64,000 bases of DNA from Paucibacter sediminis (GTDB taxonomy: Bacteria; Pseudomonadota; Gammaproteobacteria; Burkholderiales; Burkholderiaceae_C), in assembly GCF_030254645.1 (NCBI RefSeq), contig NZ_CP116346.1, positions 1,654,001 through 1,718,000 of the forward strand. Reading direction: 5' to 3'. Positions 30,062 to 39,156 of the stretch are shown piece by piece (position 1 is the first letter of the stretch; every line of letters starts with the position of its first letter). The position numbers were made by a program, and so were the translations under genes. Below the pieces are notes generated by a model, which worked only from the letters and a program-made list of their open reading frames with translations, was not told the DNA's origin and did no database searches.

Positions 30062-32705
30062 GCGCGCGCGCCAGCGCCTGGGTGCGCGCCAGCCAGGGCG
30101 CCAGCAGGGGCGGCACGGCGGGCGCGCCGCTCTCGCCAACCTCCGGGCCCACGCCCCAGGCCTGCAGCGCCGCCTGCACCAGGGCCAGGGCCTGGGCGCG
30201 CTGCGATGCGCTGGCCTGGGCCTGCTCGGTCAGCGCCATGGCCTGCAGCCAGCGGCGCGAGGCGTTGTCGTCGCCCGCGGCGGGGGCCTGCATCAGCGCG
30301 GCGGCCTCCTGCGCCAGGCCGGCGGCGCGCGCCGCATCCGCAGGCAACCAGGCGCGCGCGGCCCACAGCAGGGCCTCGGCGCGCGGCCGGCGCAGCGCGA
30401 AATCGGCGCTGGCGGCCTCGGCGGCCGGGCCCGCGGGCGGCGGCAGGCGCGGCAGCAGCGCCGCCGCGGTGGCGCGCGCCTGCGCCACATCGCCCGCCAT
30501 CACCTGCAGGGCCAGCGCGCCGGTGTCCAGCGCGTCGAGGCGGCGTTGCCCGCCCTCGTTGCCATGGTCCATCGCCACGGCCGCGCGCATCTGCTGCTGC
30601 GCCGCGGCCAGCAGGGTCGCGGCCTCGGCATGCCGGCCCTGCAGGGCCAGCGTGCGCGCCAGCTGGCCGCGCGCCACCGCGCGCTGGTAGCGGAAGTCCA
30701 TGTCGTCGGGCATCTTGGCGGCCATCTGGTCGCGCAGCTCGATCTGGCGCTTGAACAGCGCCTCGGCCGCGGCCCAGTCGGCCTGCATCAGCTTGCACTG
30801 CGCCAGCTCGCCGAGGGTGAAGGCGATGGTGTCGGGCAGGTAGACGTTGGCGGGGTCGGCCGCCAGCGTGGCGTCGGCGGCGCTGCGCGCGCGCTCGGCG
30901 CTGCTGCAGGCCTCGCGCCAGCGGCCCAGGCTGGCGTGGCCCAGCTGGTTGCCGAGGATGCGCGCATGGATGCCGTGCAGGCTGATCGCGCTGGCCAGCG
31001 CCCAGGTGTCCTTGGCGTCGCGCTGCAGGGCGCGCTCCAGCAGCGGCAGGCCCTCGCGCAGGGCCGCGTCGGCCTGCCCCATGCGGCCGCGATGCTGCCA
31101 GACCTCGCCCTTGCTGGCATGCATGCTGATGACGCTGCTGAGCTCGGTGATGCTGGTGTCGGGCCGCGCCGCATAGCGCCGCGACAGCGCGATGGCCTTG
31201 TCGAGATTGGCCTCGGCGAGCGCATGCTGGCCGGTGTTGATGGACTGGTCCACCCCCTGCAGGCGGCTGATGCGGTAATAGGTGTCGGCGAGCTCGCGCG
31301 TCAGCGCCAGGTCGTCCTGCGCGGACCGGCTCAGCTGGTCCAGAAAGGCGGCGGCATCGGTGAGCAGGGCCTCGCGCACCTTGGTGGCGCCGGGCAGGGC
31401 CTCGATCTGGTCGTGGTACTTGAACACCAGCTGCTTGGCGAGCTGGCGCACCTGGGTGAAGCGCTCCTGCGCCGCGCGCGCCTGCTGCCAGGCCAGGCCG
31501 GCAAAGCCCAGCACCGCCGCCAGCGCCGCGCCGCCCAGCGCCGTGCCGATGCGATGGCGCTGCACGAACTTCAGCGCCAGGTAGGCGGGCGAGGGCGGGT
31601 GCGCGCTGACCGGGCGCCCGGCCAGAAAGCCGCGCACATCCTCGGCCAGGGTCTCGACGCTGGAGTAGCGCTGCGCGGCATCCTTCTGCAGGGTCTTGAG
31701 CAGGATGTTGTCGAGGTCGCCGCGCAGGCGCCGGCGGCGCGCCAGCCAGTCGGGGTCGGGCACCAGGGCCGGCGAGAGCGCGCTGGGCCGGGTCGGCGCC
31801 TCCTGCAGCACGCTGTGGGCGGCCTCGCGCGGCGTGCTGGCCTCGCGGCCATAGGGGCGCACGCCGGTCAGCATCACATAGAGCAGCACGCCCAGCGAGT
31901 AGAGGTCGGTGGCGGTGCTGACGGGCTCGCCGCGCACCTGCTCGGGGCTGGCGTAATGCGGGGTGTAGGGGCGCTCACCGGCGAGCGTCTGGCCATCGCC
32001 ATCGCCTTCCAGCGGGTCGAGCGCCTTGGCGATGCCGAAGTCCAGCAGCTTCACCTGGCCCTCGGCATTCACCAGCACATTGCCGGGCTTGAGGTCGCGG
32101 TGCACCAGCAGATGGCGGTGCGCATAGGCCACCGCATCGGCCAGCTGCAGGAACAGCGCCAGCCGCGCCTCCAGCGCCAGGCCGGCGCAGGCGCGGTCGA
32201 TGGGCTGGCCATGCACCAGCTCCATCACGAAATAGGGCAGGCCCTCGGGGCTGAGGCCGGCATCCAGCAGGCGCGCGATATGCGGATGGTCGAGCCGCGC
32301 CAGCGCCTGCTGCTCCTGCGCAAAGCGGCGCAGCACGGCGGCCGAGTCCATGCCGCGCTTGAGCAGCTTGACGGCCGCCTCGCCCTGGTAGGCGCCATCG
32401 GCCCGGCCGGCCCGCCAGACCTCGCCCATGCCGCCGCTGCCAAGCTGCTCGCGCAGCGCCCAGGCGCCCAGGCGCAGGCCGGGCTGGGCCGCGGAGGCGA
32501 AGGAAGATGCGGGCTGCGGGACGGGCGTGGCCAGGAAGCCGGTGTCGGGCGCCATCGCGGTGCTGTGGGCCAGCAGCGAGAGCACCTCGGCCACCACCTC
32601 GGGCTCGGCCTGCTGGGCGTGCAGCCAGGCTTCGCGCTGCGCGCCGGGTTGGGCCATGGCGGCCTCGAACAGGGCCTTGATGCGGGGCCAGAGTTGGGCA
32701 TTCAT
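30042..32705 (-). CDS. Membrane Ser/Thr protein kinase with TPR-like C-terminal region
   Basis: This is an 887-residue Hanks-type kinase. Residues 1-75 form an N-terminal helical region. The kinase domain (about 80-370) shows the glycine loop LGSGGMGEVW, catalytic Lys113, HRDLKPGNVLV (HRD at 202-204), DFG at 222-224 and an SPE-type ASPEQVRGEP. A single transmembrane helix follows (about 395-415, ALAAVLGFAGLAW). The remaining roughly 470 residues are helical repeats resembling TPRs and probably lie outside the cytoplasm. It lies in the same direction as, and just downstream of, the Ala-Pro lipoprotein gene, and close to a divergent ECF sigma factor. This family arrangement is known for kinases that phosphorylate ECF sigma factors. 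Confidence 0.92.
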   Translation of the reverse strand: MNAQLWPRIKALFEAAMAQPGAQREAWLHAQQAEPEVVAEVLSLLAHSTAMAPDTGFLATPVPQPASSFASAAQPGLRLGAWALREQLGSGGMGEVWRAGRADGAYQGEAAVKLLKRGMDSAAVLRRFAQEQQALARLDHPHIARLLDAGLSPEGLPYFVMELVHGQPIDRACAGLALEARLALFLQLADAVAYAHRHLLVHRDLKPGNVLVNAEGQVKLLDFGIAKALDPLEGDGDGQTLAGERPYTPHYASPEQVRGEPVSTATDLYSLGVLLYVMLTGVRPYGREASTPREAAHSVLQEAPTRPSALSPALVPDPDWLARRRRLRGDLDNILLKTLQKDAAQRYSSVETLAEDVRGFLAGRPVSAHPPSPAYLALKFVQRHRIGTALGGAALAAVLGFAGLAWQQARAAQERFTQVRQLAKQLVFKYHDQIEALPGATKVREALLTDAAAFLDQLSRSAQDDLALTRELADTYYRISRLQGVDQSINTGQHALAEANLDKAIALSRRYAARPDTSITELSSVISMHASKGEVWQHRGRMGQADAALREGLPLLERALQRDAKDTWALASAISLHGIHARILGNQLGHASLGRWREACSSAERARSAADATLAADPANVYLPDTIAFTLGELAQCKLMQADWAAAEALFKRQIELRDQMAAKMPDDMDFRYQRAVARGQLARTLALQGRHAEAATLLAAAQQQMRAAVAMDHGNEGGQRRLDALDTGALALQVMAGDVAQARATAAALLPRLPPPAGPAAEAASADFALRRPRAEALLWAARAWLPADAARAAGLAQEAAALMQAPAAGDDNASRRWLQAMALTEQAQASASQRAQALALVQAALQAWGVGPEVGESGAPAVPPLLAPWLARTQALARALRASDA

Positions 32706-32778
32706 GGGCGCTATCTTGTGCAGCGTGGCGGGGCCTGGCTATGCGCATTTGCCCCCGCGCCGGCCGGCACGGGGGCAT

Positions 32779-32788
32779 GACCTGACCC
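32779..32788 (-). repeat. Copy of the recurrent GGGTCAGGTC motif (intergenic)
   Basis: This is one of six GGGTCAGGTC decamers in the window, here on the minus strand in the 94-base gap between the lipoprotein and kinase genes. A GCCCCCG/CGGGGGC hairpin (about 32751-32776) lies beside it but lacks a T-run. Confidence 0.4.
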
Positions 32789-32799
32789 CTGTTTCTGGC

Positions 32800-34200
32800 T
32801 CAACGCGGCGCCTTCGTGACCGCGATCAATTCCTGCGTGCTGATGACCGTGCCGACCGGCGCCGCCAGCGTCATCGTGGTCACGCTCTTGGGCAGCATGA
32901 AGGGCACGGCATTGCTGGTCCACAGCGTGGTGTTGGTGGGCACCGCGAAGCTGGATTGCAGGATGGGCAGCATGGTGGCCAGCAGCGGGCTGCTGGCGGC
33001 CGGGCCCTGCACCTGGAAGTCCTTGAGCGCGAACTCGACGCGGAACTTGCAGGCGTTGGCAAAGCTGCCGGCCGCGGTGCTGACGCTCTCATTGGCGTCG
33101 CGGTTCACCACGAATTCGTACTTCATCACGATGGCGCTGGCGCCGCCCAGCGGTGCGAAGGCATCGGTGACGCTCTTGCCGGTGATGGTGGCGGTGACAT
33201 TGATCTTGCCGCTGCTGCCGCCCGGGATGCCCGCATTGGTGAGGCGCTGCTGCCAGTCCGGCGGGTCGTAGCTGGTGACGGTGTCGTTGGCGCCCGCCGC
33301 GGCGGCGTCCTGGCCCAGCGCCACGCCGGTGACGGGGTCCAGATAGAAGTTGCCGACGCCCGCCTGCGCGGCCGTCACGCCCACAACGCTGACCGTGCCG
33401 ACGGTGGCCGCCTGGCCCTTGTAGCTGCCGGCGCTGAAGTCGTACTTGACCGTGTAAGGCGTGGAGCCGGCCTGGTTGGCGCTCTGGCGGTAGGTCACCG
33501 AATCGCCGGCCTTGGCCACCAGGGGCGTGCACTCGGTGCTGCCGGTGGGCGCGCCTTGGGCGCCGGCCTTGGGTGCTGAGCCCTGCATATAGCGATTGCC
33601 GCTGCTGCCCAGGTCGCTGCCCGAGGTGTAGAGCCCGCTGAAGGCGGGCGAGAAGAAGTCGATGTGGCGGTTGGCGTCGATCACCGCCACCACGCCGATG
33701 GCCTTGCCGCTGGCATCGGTGTTCTCGCACACCGCGCTGACGGTCGCCGATGCCGCCGTCGAGCCGCTGAGGCCGGCGGCGGGGGTGAACTGCAAGGCGC
33801 TGCCGCTCAGCACCAGCGTGCCGCCGCCCAGTTCGCTGAAGCTATTGCCGTCGAACACCTTCACCGCGTAGCTGCCGTCAAAGGCGGCCAGGGCGCTGGC
33901 ACTGAGGGTCTTCATGCTGCCGCAGCTGGCCGGGGAGGGCGCGGGCGCCGGGGCAGGCGCAGGCGTGGGAGCGGGTGCAGGTGCAGGTGCAGGTGCAGGT
34001 GCAGGGGCAGGGGCAGGGGCAGGGGCAGGGGCAGGGGCAGGGGAGGGCGCGGGAGCCGGAGCCGGAGCCGGCGTGGCGGGCGCTTCGGGGTCGCCGCCGC
34101 CGCAGGCGCTCAGGGCCGCGGCCCCGAGTAGCATGGCGATGCGGGCGGCGAGTTGATGATGATGATGTTGCTTTGCGTAAGGGCGTTGCGTCTTGGACAT
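32800..34200 (-). CDS. Lipoprotein with long Ala-Pro tract
   Basis: This 466-residue predicted lipoprotein has an unusual His cluster (HHHH, 12-15) in its n-region, a hydrophobic core and the lipobox AALSAC with Cys33. After GGGD comes an Ala-Pro repeat tract (about 40-91), which would be a stiff extended spacer through periplasm or peptidoglycan. The rest (about 92-466) is Ser/Thr/Gly-rich and beta-type, with four or more Cys (for example ASCGSM, VCENTD, TECTPL, ACKFRV). No known catalytic motif is seen. AGGAG stands before the start. It is divergent from the ECF sigma gene and upstream of the kinase gene, so it may be a surface sensor or target of that system. Confidence 0.85.
   Translation of the reverse strand: MSKTQRPYAKQHHHHQLAARIAMLLGAAALSACGGGDPEAPATPAPAPAPAPSPAPAPAPAPAPAPAPAPAPAPAPAPTPAPAPAPAPSPASCGSMKTLSASALAAFDGSYAVKVFDGNSFSELGGGTLVLSGSALQFTPAAGLSGSTAASATVSAVCENTDASGKAIGVVAVIDANRHIDFFSPAFSGLYTSGSDLGSSGNRYMQGSAPKAGAQGAPTGSTECTPLVAKAGDSVTYRQSANQAGSTPYTVKYDFSAGSYKGQAATVGTVSVVGVTAAQAGVGNFYLDPVTGVALGQDAAAAGANDTVTSYDPPDWQQRLTNAGIPGGSSGKINVTATITGKSVTDAFAPLGGASAIVMKYEFVVNRDANESVSTAAGSFANACKFRVEFALKDFQVQGPAASSPLLATMLPILQSSFAVPTNTTLWTSNAVPFMLPKSVTTMTLAAPVGTVISTQELIAVTKAPR
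33973..34052. repeat. Hexanucleotide repeat encoding the Ala-Pro tract
   Basis: On the plus strand about five GGTGCA units are followed by about seven GGGGCA units, in frame within the lipoprotein gene. As multiples of six bases, unit gain or loss would change the spacer length without a frameshift. Confidence 0.85.
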
Positions 34201-34310
34201 GGCGGGCTCCTGAAGCGAGGGAACAAAAAGAAAATCGGACCTGTACGCTTACGCCGCGCCGCACACGCAAAAAGCTCATCACCCCCGAAAAAAATCTGAG
34301 CAAGCCAAAA

Positions 34311-34967
34311 GTGAACCAGGGCAGCCCCACACCGGACCTGAACGAGTTGACGCTCTGGCTCAGCCAGCAGCAGGCGCTGACGCCGGAGCCGCGCCCCGAG
34401 CTGGGCAACCAGCTGTTCGCGGCCCTTTACGGCGAGCTGCGCCGCCTGGCGCGCGGCCATCTGCGGCGCGAGGACGCCGGCCATACGCTCTCGGCCACCG
34501 CGCTCTCGCACGAGGCCTGGTTCCGCATGGCCGAGCAGGTGCGCACCCAGTGGCGCAACCGCAGCCACTTCCTCGCCGTGGCCTCGATGATGATGCGCCG
34601 CATCCTCGTCAACCACGAGCTGGCGCGGCGCGCCGAGAAGCGCGATGCCGAGCTGGTGGCGCTCACGCTCTCCGGCATGGAGCAGCTGGCGCTGCCGGCC
34701 GACCGCGATGTGGTGGCGGTGCACGAGGCCCTGCTGGCGCTGGAGGCCTTCGACCCGCGCGCCGCCAAGGTGGTGGAGCTGCGCTTCTTCGGCGGGCTGG
34801 AGAACGAGGAGATCGCCGAGGTGCTGGCGCTCTCGCTGGCCACCGTCAAGCGCGACTGGTCACTGGCGCGCGCCTGGCTGCATCGCGAACTCAGCGCAAC
34901 GCCAGGTCCGCCACCGTGCCCGCAAACACCGCCAGCCCCAGCCAGTGGTTCTCACGAAAGGCCCTGA
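34311..34967 (+). CDS. ECF-type RNA polymerase sigma factor
   Basis: This 218-residue sigma factor of the extracytoplasmic-function group resembles the TIGR02999-type set. Region 2 is about 33-112 ([52 protein letters not shown]) and region 4 about 135-195 ([39 protein letters not shown]). The start is uncertain; GTG at 34311 gives a normal N-terminus with no strong Shine-Dalgarno. The last about 24 residues (Pro-rich) are read through the 3' end of ubiA (77-base overlap). No anti-sigma gene is adjacent; instead a Ser/Thr kinase is near, suggesting phosphorylation control. Confidence 0.88.
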   Translation: MNQGSPTPDLNELTLWLSQQQALTPEPRPELGNQLFAALYGELRRLARGHLRREDAGHTLSATALSHEAWFRMAEQVRTQWRNRSHFLAVASMMMRRILVNHELARRAEKRDAELVALTLSGMEQLALPADRDVVAVHEALLALEAFDPRAAKVVELRFFGGLENEEIAEVLALSLATVKRDWSLARAWLHRELSATPGPPPCPQTPPAPASGSHERP

Positions 34968-35802
34968 AGCAGCCCTCGCGGCTGCGGCCCTTGATGAGCT
35001 GGTAATGCCACAGCACCTGGGCCGCCGCGGCCGCGATGCCCAGCAGGAACACCCGGCCCAGGCCCAGGCGCAGGCCGAGGAAAGCCCAGCTCAGCAGGTA
35101 GATGGCGTAGAAGCCCATCACCGCGGCCACGTCCCAGCGGCCCAGCGTCAGGGCCGAGGTCTTGATGCCGATCTTGATGTCGTCGTCGCGATCCACCATC
35201 GCGTACTCGGTGTCGTAGGCCAGCACCCAGAACAGATTGCCCAGCAGCAGGGCCCAGGCGCTCTTGGGCACGGCCGCGCCGATCGCCGCCAGGCTCCACT
35301 CGGTGCCGCCCAGCGAGGCCGCGAAGGCCATCGGGATGCCGAAGCTGAAGGCCACGCCCAGGACGGCCTGCGGCATGCTCAGCACGCGCTTGGCATAGGG
35401 GTAGAGGCAGGCCACCGCCAGCGCCGCGAAGGAGAGCAGGATGGTGGGCGCATTGGTCGTCAGCACCAGGCCGAAGGCCGCCAGCGCAAGACCTGCCCCC
35501 AGCAGCAGCGCCTCCTTCACCGACACCGCCCCGCTGGTGACGGGGCGCTGCGCGGTGCGCTTGACATGCTTGTCGAACTCGCGGTCGGCCACATCGTTGA
35601 TGCAGCAGCCGGCCGAGCGCATCAGCAGGGTGCCCAGCGAGAACACCAGCAGCAGATGCCAGCCGGGCCAGCCGTCCGCGGCGATCCACAGCGCCGCCAG
35701 CGTGGGCCACAGCAGCAGCCAGGTGCCGGCCGGACGATCCCAGCGGATCAGGTTGAGGTAGAGCTGTAGGCGAGTGGGTGCAACAGGCGCGGCGGAACTC
35801 AT
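34891..35802 (-). CDS. ubiA: 4-hydroxybenzoate polyprenyltransferase
   Basis: UbiA attaches the polyprenyl tail to 4-hydroxybenzoate in ubiquinone synthesis, in the inner membrane. The 303-residue protein has about eight to nine membrane helices. It has both Asp-rich prenyl-diphosphate/Mg motifs: NDVADREFD (Asn69 to Asp77, NDxxDxxxD) and, in the second half, [13 protein letters not shown]. The length fits E. coli UbiA (290). It is a single gene, convergent with and overlapping the sigma factor gene. Its substrate is made by UbiC, also in this window. Confidence 0.96.
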   Translation of the reverse strand: MSSAAPVAPTRLQLYLNLIRWDRPAGTWLLLWPTLAALWIAADGWPGWHLLLVFSLGTLLMRSAGCCINDVADREFDKHVKRTAQRPVTSGAVSVKEALLLGAGLALAAFGLVLTTNAPTILLSFAALAVACLYPYAKRVLSMPQAVLGVAFSFGIPMAFAASLGGTEWSLAAIGAAVPKSAWALLLGNLFWVLAYDTEYAMVDRDDDIKIGIKTSALTLGRWDVAAVMGFYAIYLLSWAFLGLRLGLGRVFLLGIAAAAAQVLWHYQLIKGRSREGCFRAFRENHWLGLAVFAGTVADLALR

Positions 35803-35951
35803 GCCGCCATTGTCACCGCGGCGCGGGGCAGGCCGGCTGTGTTGCCGGCGCCACCGTCACAGCACAGGGCGCTGTGCGTCCAACTGTATTGGTGCTGTAC
35901 TGTTTGAGGCATCAGACTGTAGACATTCCCGCCAGCCTGCTTTTTGTCACC

Positions 35952-36572
35952 ATGATGGATCTGCCCACCCTGCTCGCCGTGGCCGCGTTTGCCACCGTCA
36001 CCTCCATCACGCCCGGCCCCAACAACATGATGCTGCTGGCCTCCGGCGTGAACCATGGCTTCAAGGCCAGCACGCCGCATATGCTGGGCATCAGCATCGG
36101 CTTCATGGTGCTGCTGGCCGCCACCGGCCTGGGCCTGGGCGCGCTGCTGCTGCAATGGCCCCGGGTGGGCCTGGCGATGAAGGCCGTGGGCATCGCCTAT
36201 CTGGTCTGGCTGGCCTGGCGCCTCTGGCGTGCCGAGGCGCCGCGTGCCGGCGTGGACGCTGAAGCATCGGCAGTGGCCGCCGGGCCGCGCATGGGCTTCT
36301 GGGCCGCGGCCGGCTTCCAGTGGGTCAACCCCAAGGCCTGGATGATGGCCATCGGGGCGGTGGCGGGTTTTCTGGCACCCGGCGAGGGGGCGCTGGCGGC
36401 CTGCCTGCTGGCGCTGGTGTGCGCGCTGGTGAACTTCCCATGCATCGCCGTCTGGACCTATGCCGGCGCCCGGCTGAGCCGCCAACTGGCCGAGCCGGCC
36501 AAGCGCCGCGCCTTCAACACCACCATGGCCGTGCTGCTGTTGGCGAGCATTTGGCCCATGCTCAAGGCTTGA
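35952..36572 (+). CDS. LysE/RhtB-family amino acid exporter
   Basis: This 206-residue inner-membrane protein has about six hydrophobic helices and the LysE/RhtB hallmark near the N-terminus, SITPGPNNMMLLASGVNHGF, then GFQWVNPKAWMMAIGAV. Members export amino acids or homoserine lactones. Start at 35952 (two adjacent ATGs; the first is used here). It is a single gene; the substrate cannot be told from sequence. Confidence 0.9.
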   Translation: MMDLPTLLAVAAFATVTSITPGPNNMMLLASGVNHGFKASTPHMLGISIGFMVLLAATGLGLGALLLQWPRVGLAMKAVGIAYLVWLAWRLWRAEAPRAGVDAEASAVAAGPRMGFWAAAGFQWVNPKAWMMAIGAVAGFLAPGEGALAACLLALVCALVNFPCIAVWTYAGARLSRQLAEPAKRRAFNTTMAVLLLASIWPMLKA

Positions 36573-36621
36573 GGGTGTATAACCCTGCGCCATCAAGAAA
36601 CCGGAGTTTAGGAAGAAAAAC

Positions 36622-37347
36622 ATGGGCGCACAGTGGAAGGCCAAACACAAGGACATCGCGGCCAATGCCAAGGGCCGCATGTTCACCAAGCTGTCCAAGG
36701 AAATCATGCTGGCGGCGCGCAATGGCGCCGACCCCGACATGAATGCGCGGCTGCGCATGGTGGTGGAGCAGGCCAAGAAGGCCTCGATGCCGCGCGAGAC
36801 GCTGGAGCGCGCCATCAAGAAGGGCGCCGGCCTGCTGGGCGACGCGGTGAACTTCGAGCGCGTCACCTACGAGGGCTTTGCGCCGCACCGCGTGGCGGTG
36901 ATCGTCGAATGCCTGACCGACAACGTGAACCGCACCGCGCCCGAGATGCGCGTGCTGTTCCGCAAGGGCCAGCTGGGCGTGAGCGGCTCGGTGAGCTGGG
37001 ATTTCGACCATGTGGGCATCATCGAGGCCAGCCCCACCCGGCCCGATGCCGACGCCGAGCTGGCCGCCATCGAGGCGGGCGCGCAGGACTTCGAGCTGCT
37101 GGAAGCGGATGAAGCAGAGAGCGGCGAGGGCGGCGGTGCGCAGTTCTATACCGATGCGGCCGACCTCGACCTGGTCTGCCGCGCGCTGCCGGCGCAGGGC
37201 TTCAACGTCAACTCGGCCAAGCTGGGCTACCGGCCCAAGAACCCGGTGACGCTGGGCGCGGCCGAGCTGGAAGAAGTGGAAGCCTTCCTCGCTGCCATCG
37301 ACGCCAACGACGATGTGCAGGAGGTCTACGTGGCCCTGGCGGGCTGA
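36622..37347 (+). CDS. YebC/PmpR-family protein
   Basis: This 241-residue protein of the YebC family begins [19 protein letters not shown] and continues [56 protein letters not shown] and [11 protein letters not shown]. Family members have been described as DNA-binding regulators and, more recently, as ribosome-associated factors that relieve stalling on proline runs. The latter would fit a genome with Ala-Pro tract proteins, but that link is inference. The N-terminal sequence resembles the YeeN-like branch more than YebC itself. Confidence 0.93.
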   Translation: MGAQWKAKHKDIAANAKGRMFTKLSKEIMLAARNGADPDMNARLRMVVEQAKKASMPRETLERAIKKGAGLLGDAVNFERVTYEGFAPHRVAVIVECLTDNVNRTAPEMRVLFRKGQLGVSGSVSWDFDHVGIIEASPTRPDADAELAAIEAGAQDFELLEADEAESGEGGGAQFYTDAADLDLVCRALPAQGFNVNSAKLGYRPKNPVTLGAAELEEVEAFLAAIDANDDVQEVYVALAG

Positions 37348-37465
37348 GGCCCGGATTGCGCGAACCCAAACCACATCAAGGTCAGCGCCGCCCGGATCAC
37401 CGATATTGCGAAATTGGCTTGCTTGCGATTTGCAAGGCCTGTTGCGCAAACACCGGGGAGATCCC

Positions 37466-38263
37466 ATGCCCATTGCCCGCCGTTCCCTCCTAACCGTCGT
37501 CCTGCTGCCCGCGTTGTTGGGCGCGAAGCCGGCCCTGGCCCAGGTCAAGGATCTGAACGACGCCATCAACAAGGCCGGCCGCCAGCGCATGTTGAGCCAG
37601 CGCTGCGCCAGCGCCTGGCTGGCCCTGGGCCAGGGGGTTCGGACCGAGCAGGCCGAAAAGGTGCTGGCCGAATCGATGGCGCAGTTCGACCGCGCGTTGG
37701 TCGAGCTGCGCGCCTTTGCCAGCGCCAGCGGCCCGCGCGCCGTCTACGCCGAACTGGACGCGGGCTGGAGCGCCTACAAGCTCACCCTGGTCGGTCAGGC
37801 CCCCCGCAAGGCTGCCGCGGACGCGCTGCTGGCCGCCGGCGACAAGGTGCTGGCCCTGGCCCATCAGGGCACCGAACAGCTGGAGCAGCTCTCAGGCAAG
37901 CAGACGGTCGGCCGCCTGGTCAACCTGGCGGGGCGCCAGCGCATGCTCAGCCAGCGCATGGCGGCCAGCTATCTCGCCGCCAGCTGGGGCGTTGCCCATG
38001 CCGATGCGCAGGTCAGGGTGCTGGCCCAGGCCCAGCAGGAATTCCAGGCCGCGCATGCCCAGCTCAAGGCGGCCACCGACAACAACGCCGCCATCCGGCA
38101 GGGCCTGGAACTGGTGGAGCAGCAGTACGCCTTCTTCAGCGCCGCGCTACGCGGCCTGCGCCCGGCCCAGGCCGACGCGCGCGCGCAGGGCGAGGTGTTC
38201 ACGGCCAGCGAGCGCATCCTGCAGGTGATGGACGGCGTGACGGGGCAATACGCCCGGCTCTGA
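37466..38263 (+). CDS. Periplasmic PilJ-type sensor-domain protein
   Basis: This 265-residue protein has a signal peptide (MPIARRSLLTVVLLPALLGA, cleavage near ALAQ) and two copies of the type IV pili methyl-accepting-transducer N-terminal (PilJ) domain. Each is opened by a near-identical motif, INKAGRQRMLSQR (about 32-44) and VNLAGRQRMLSQRMA (about 153-167). In nitrate sensors such as NarX the same P-box-like motif binds ligand. There is no membrane anchor or signalling output domain, so it is a free periplasmic binding or sensing protein. Partner unknown. Confidence 0.87.
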   Translation: MPIARRSLLTVVLLPALLGAKPALAQVKDLNDAINKAGRQRMLSQRCASAWLALGQGVRTEQAEKVLAESMAQFDRALVELRAFASASGPRAVYAELDAGWSAYKLTLVGQAPRKAAADALLAAGDKVLALAHQGTEQLEQLSGKQTVGRLVNLAGRQRMLSQRMAASYLAASWGVAHADAQVRVLAQAQQEFQAAHAQLKAATDNNAAIRQGLELVEQQYAFFSAALRGLRPAQADARAQGEVFTASERILQVMDGVTGQYARL

Positions 38264-38308
38264 GCGGGCGCTGCCGGCGCTACCGAAACGAGACGGCCGC
38301 TTTCTGAC

Positions 38309-38614
38309 TCACTCGAACACCGGCCGGAAGAAGCTGCGCTCGTAGCTGAGGAAGCAACGCGTTTGCTCCGCATACCTGAAGGCGGCCTGGCATTCGGGGT
38401 CGCCGAAGGACTTGTTGCGGTAGTCCTCGTAGGCCGCGAGCGAGGGGAAAGAGAACGAGGCCAGCGCGATATTGCTGGCGCCCTCCGAGGGCAGCAGATA
38501 GCCGTGGTGGATGCCGCCAAACTTGCGCACGAGCGGAATCCAGAGCTTGCCGTAATGCTCGAACTCCTTGATCTTGCTCGGATCGAGGACGTAGCGGAGA
38601 TGGCAGGTGATCAT
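38309..38614 (-). CDS. NIPSNAP-family protein
   Basis: This 101-residue protein has the dimeric alpha/beta-barrel NIPSNAP pattern: MITCHLRYVLDPSKIKEFEHYGKLWIPL is typical of the first half, then GGIHHGYLLPSEG and FSFPSLAAYEDYRN. The exact biochemical role of bacterial members is unknown. It is downstream of a YCII-domain gene with a 36-base gap and the same direction, probably one transcript. Confidence 0.88.
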   Translation of the reverse strand: MITCHLRYVLDPSKIKEFEHYGKLWIPLVRKFGGIHHGYLLPSEGASNIALASFSFPSLAAYEDYRNKSFGDPECQAAFRYAEQTRCFLSYERSFFRPVFE

Positions 38615-38650
38615 GGGCTGGATGCCTTTCTTTCTTTCTGTCTTCTTTCG

Positions 38651-39088
38651 TTAAGGCCTTGAACGCCAGACCGCTGCGCTCCACGTCGGCGCCGCCGCGT
38701 CGATGAGCTTGAGGATCTCGGGCGGCAGGTCGGCCGCACCGGTGAGCTGGCGAACCTCCAGGATATCGTCCGAGCCGAAACCGGACGGCGCGCGCAGCGC
38801 CCATTGGATCGCCTCGTCCAGCGAGCCCACCTCGATGAGGTAGAAGCCGCCGACCAGCTCCTTCGACTCCGCGAAGGGCCCATCCACCACATAGCGCCTG
38901 CCATCGGCTACCGCGATGCGGGCGCCCGGCGCAGCGGGGTTGAGGCCCTCGGAGGCGACCAGAACGCCGGCACTGTGCATCTCCTCGTTGAAGCGCATAT
39001 AGGCCTTGAAGAGTTCCGCGTCGAAGCCCGCGGGCTGCTCGGCCGTCTTCGTGTCCGCACTTGCCTGTGCCGTGATGATGAATCGCAT
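38651..39088 (-). CDS. YCII/DGPF-domain protein
   Basis: This 145-residue protein has the YCII-related (DGPF) fold: MRFIITAQASADTK at the start, MHSAGVLVASEGLNP, the diagnostic VVDGPFAESKELVGGFYLIEV and SLDEAIQWA. Such genes often stand beside ECF sigma factors, but none is adjacent here. Function unknown; a small enzyme-like or ligand-binding role is assumed for the family. Start at 39088. Confidence 0.92.
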   Translation of the reverse strand: MRFIITAQASADTKTAEQPAGFDAELFKAYMRFNEEMHSAGVLVASEGLNPAAPGARIAVADGRRYVVDGPFAESKELVGGFYLIEVGSLDEAIQWALRAPSGFGSDDILEVRQLTGAADLPPEILKLIDAAAPTWSAAVWRSRP

Positions 39089-39156
39089 GGCCTTTTCTCC
39101 TGATGTGGGTGGATCCCGATAAGGCGACGACGAAGCAGTGCCAGACAAATCGACAG

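Noticed and set aside
32751-32776. GC-rich hairpin between the Ala-Pro lipoprotein and the kinase gene
   Set aside because: No T-run follows on the minus strand, so it was not called a terminator; the two genes may be co-transcribed.
33928-34083. Repeated units that could suggest a CRISPR or minisatellite
   Set aside because: The units are in-frame Ala-Pro codons without unique spacers; it is a coding hexamer repeat.
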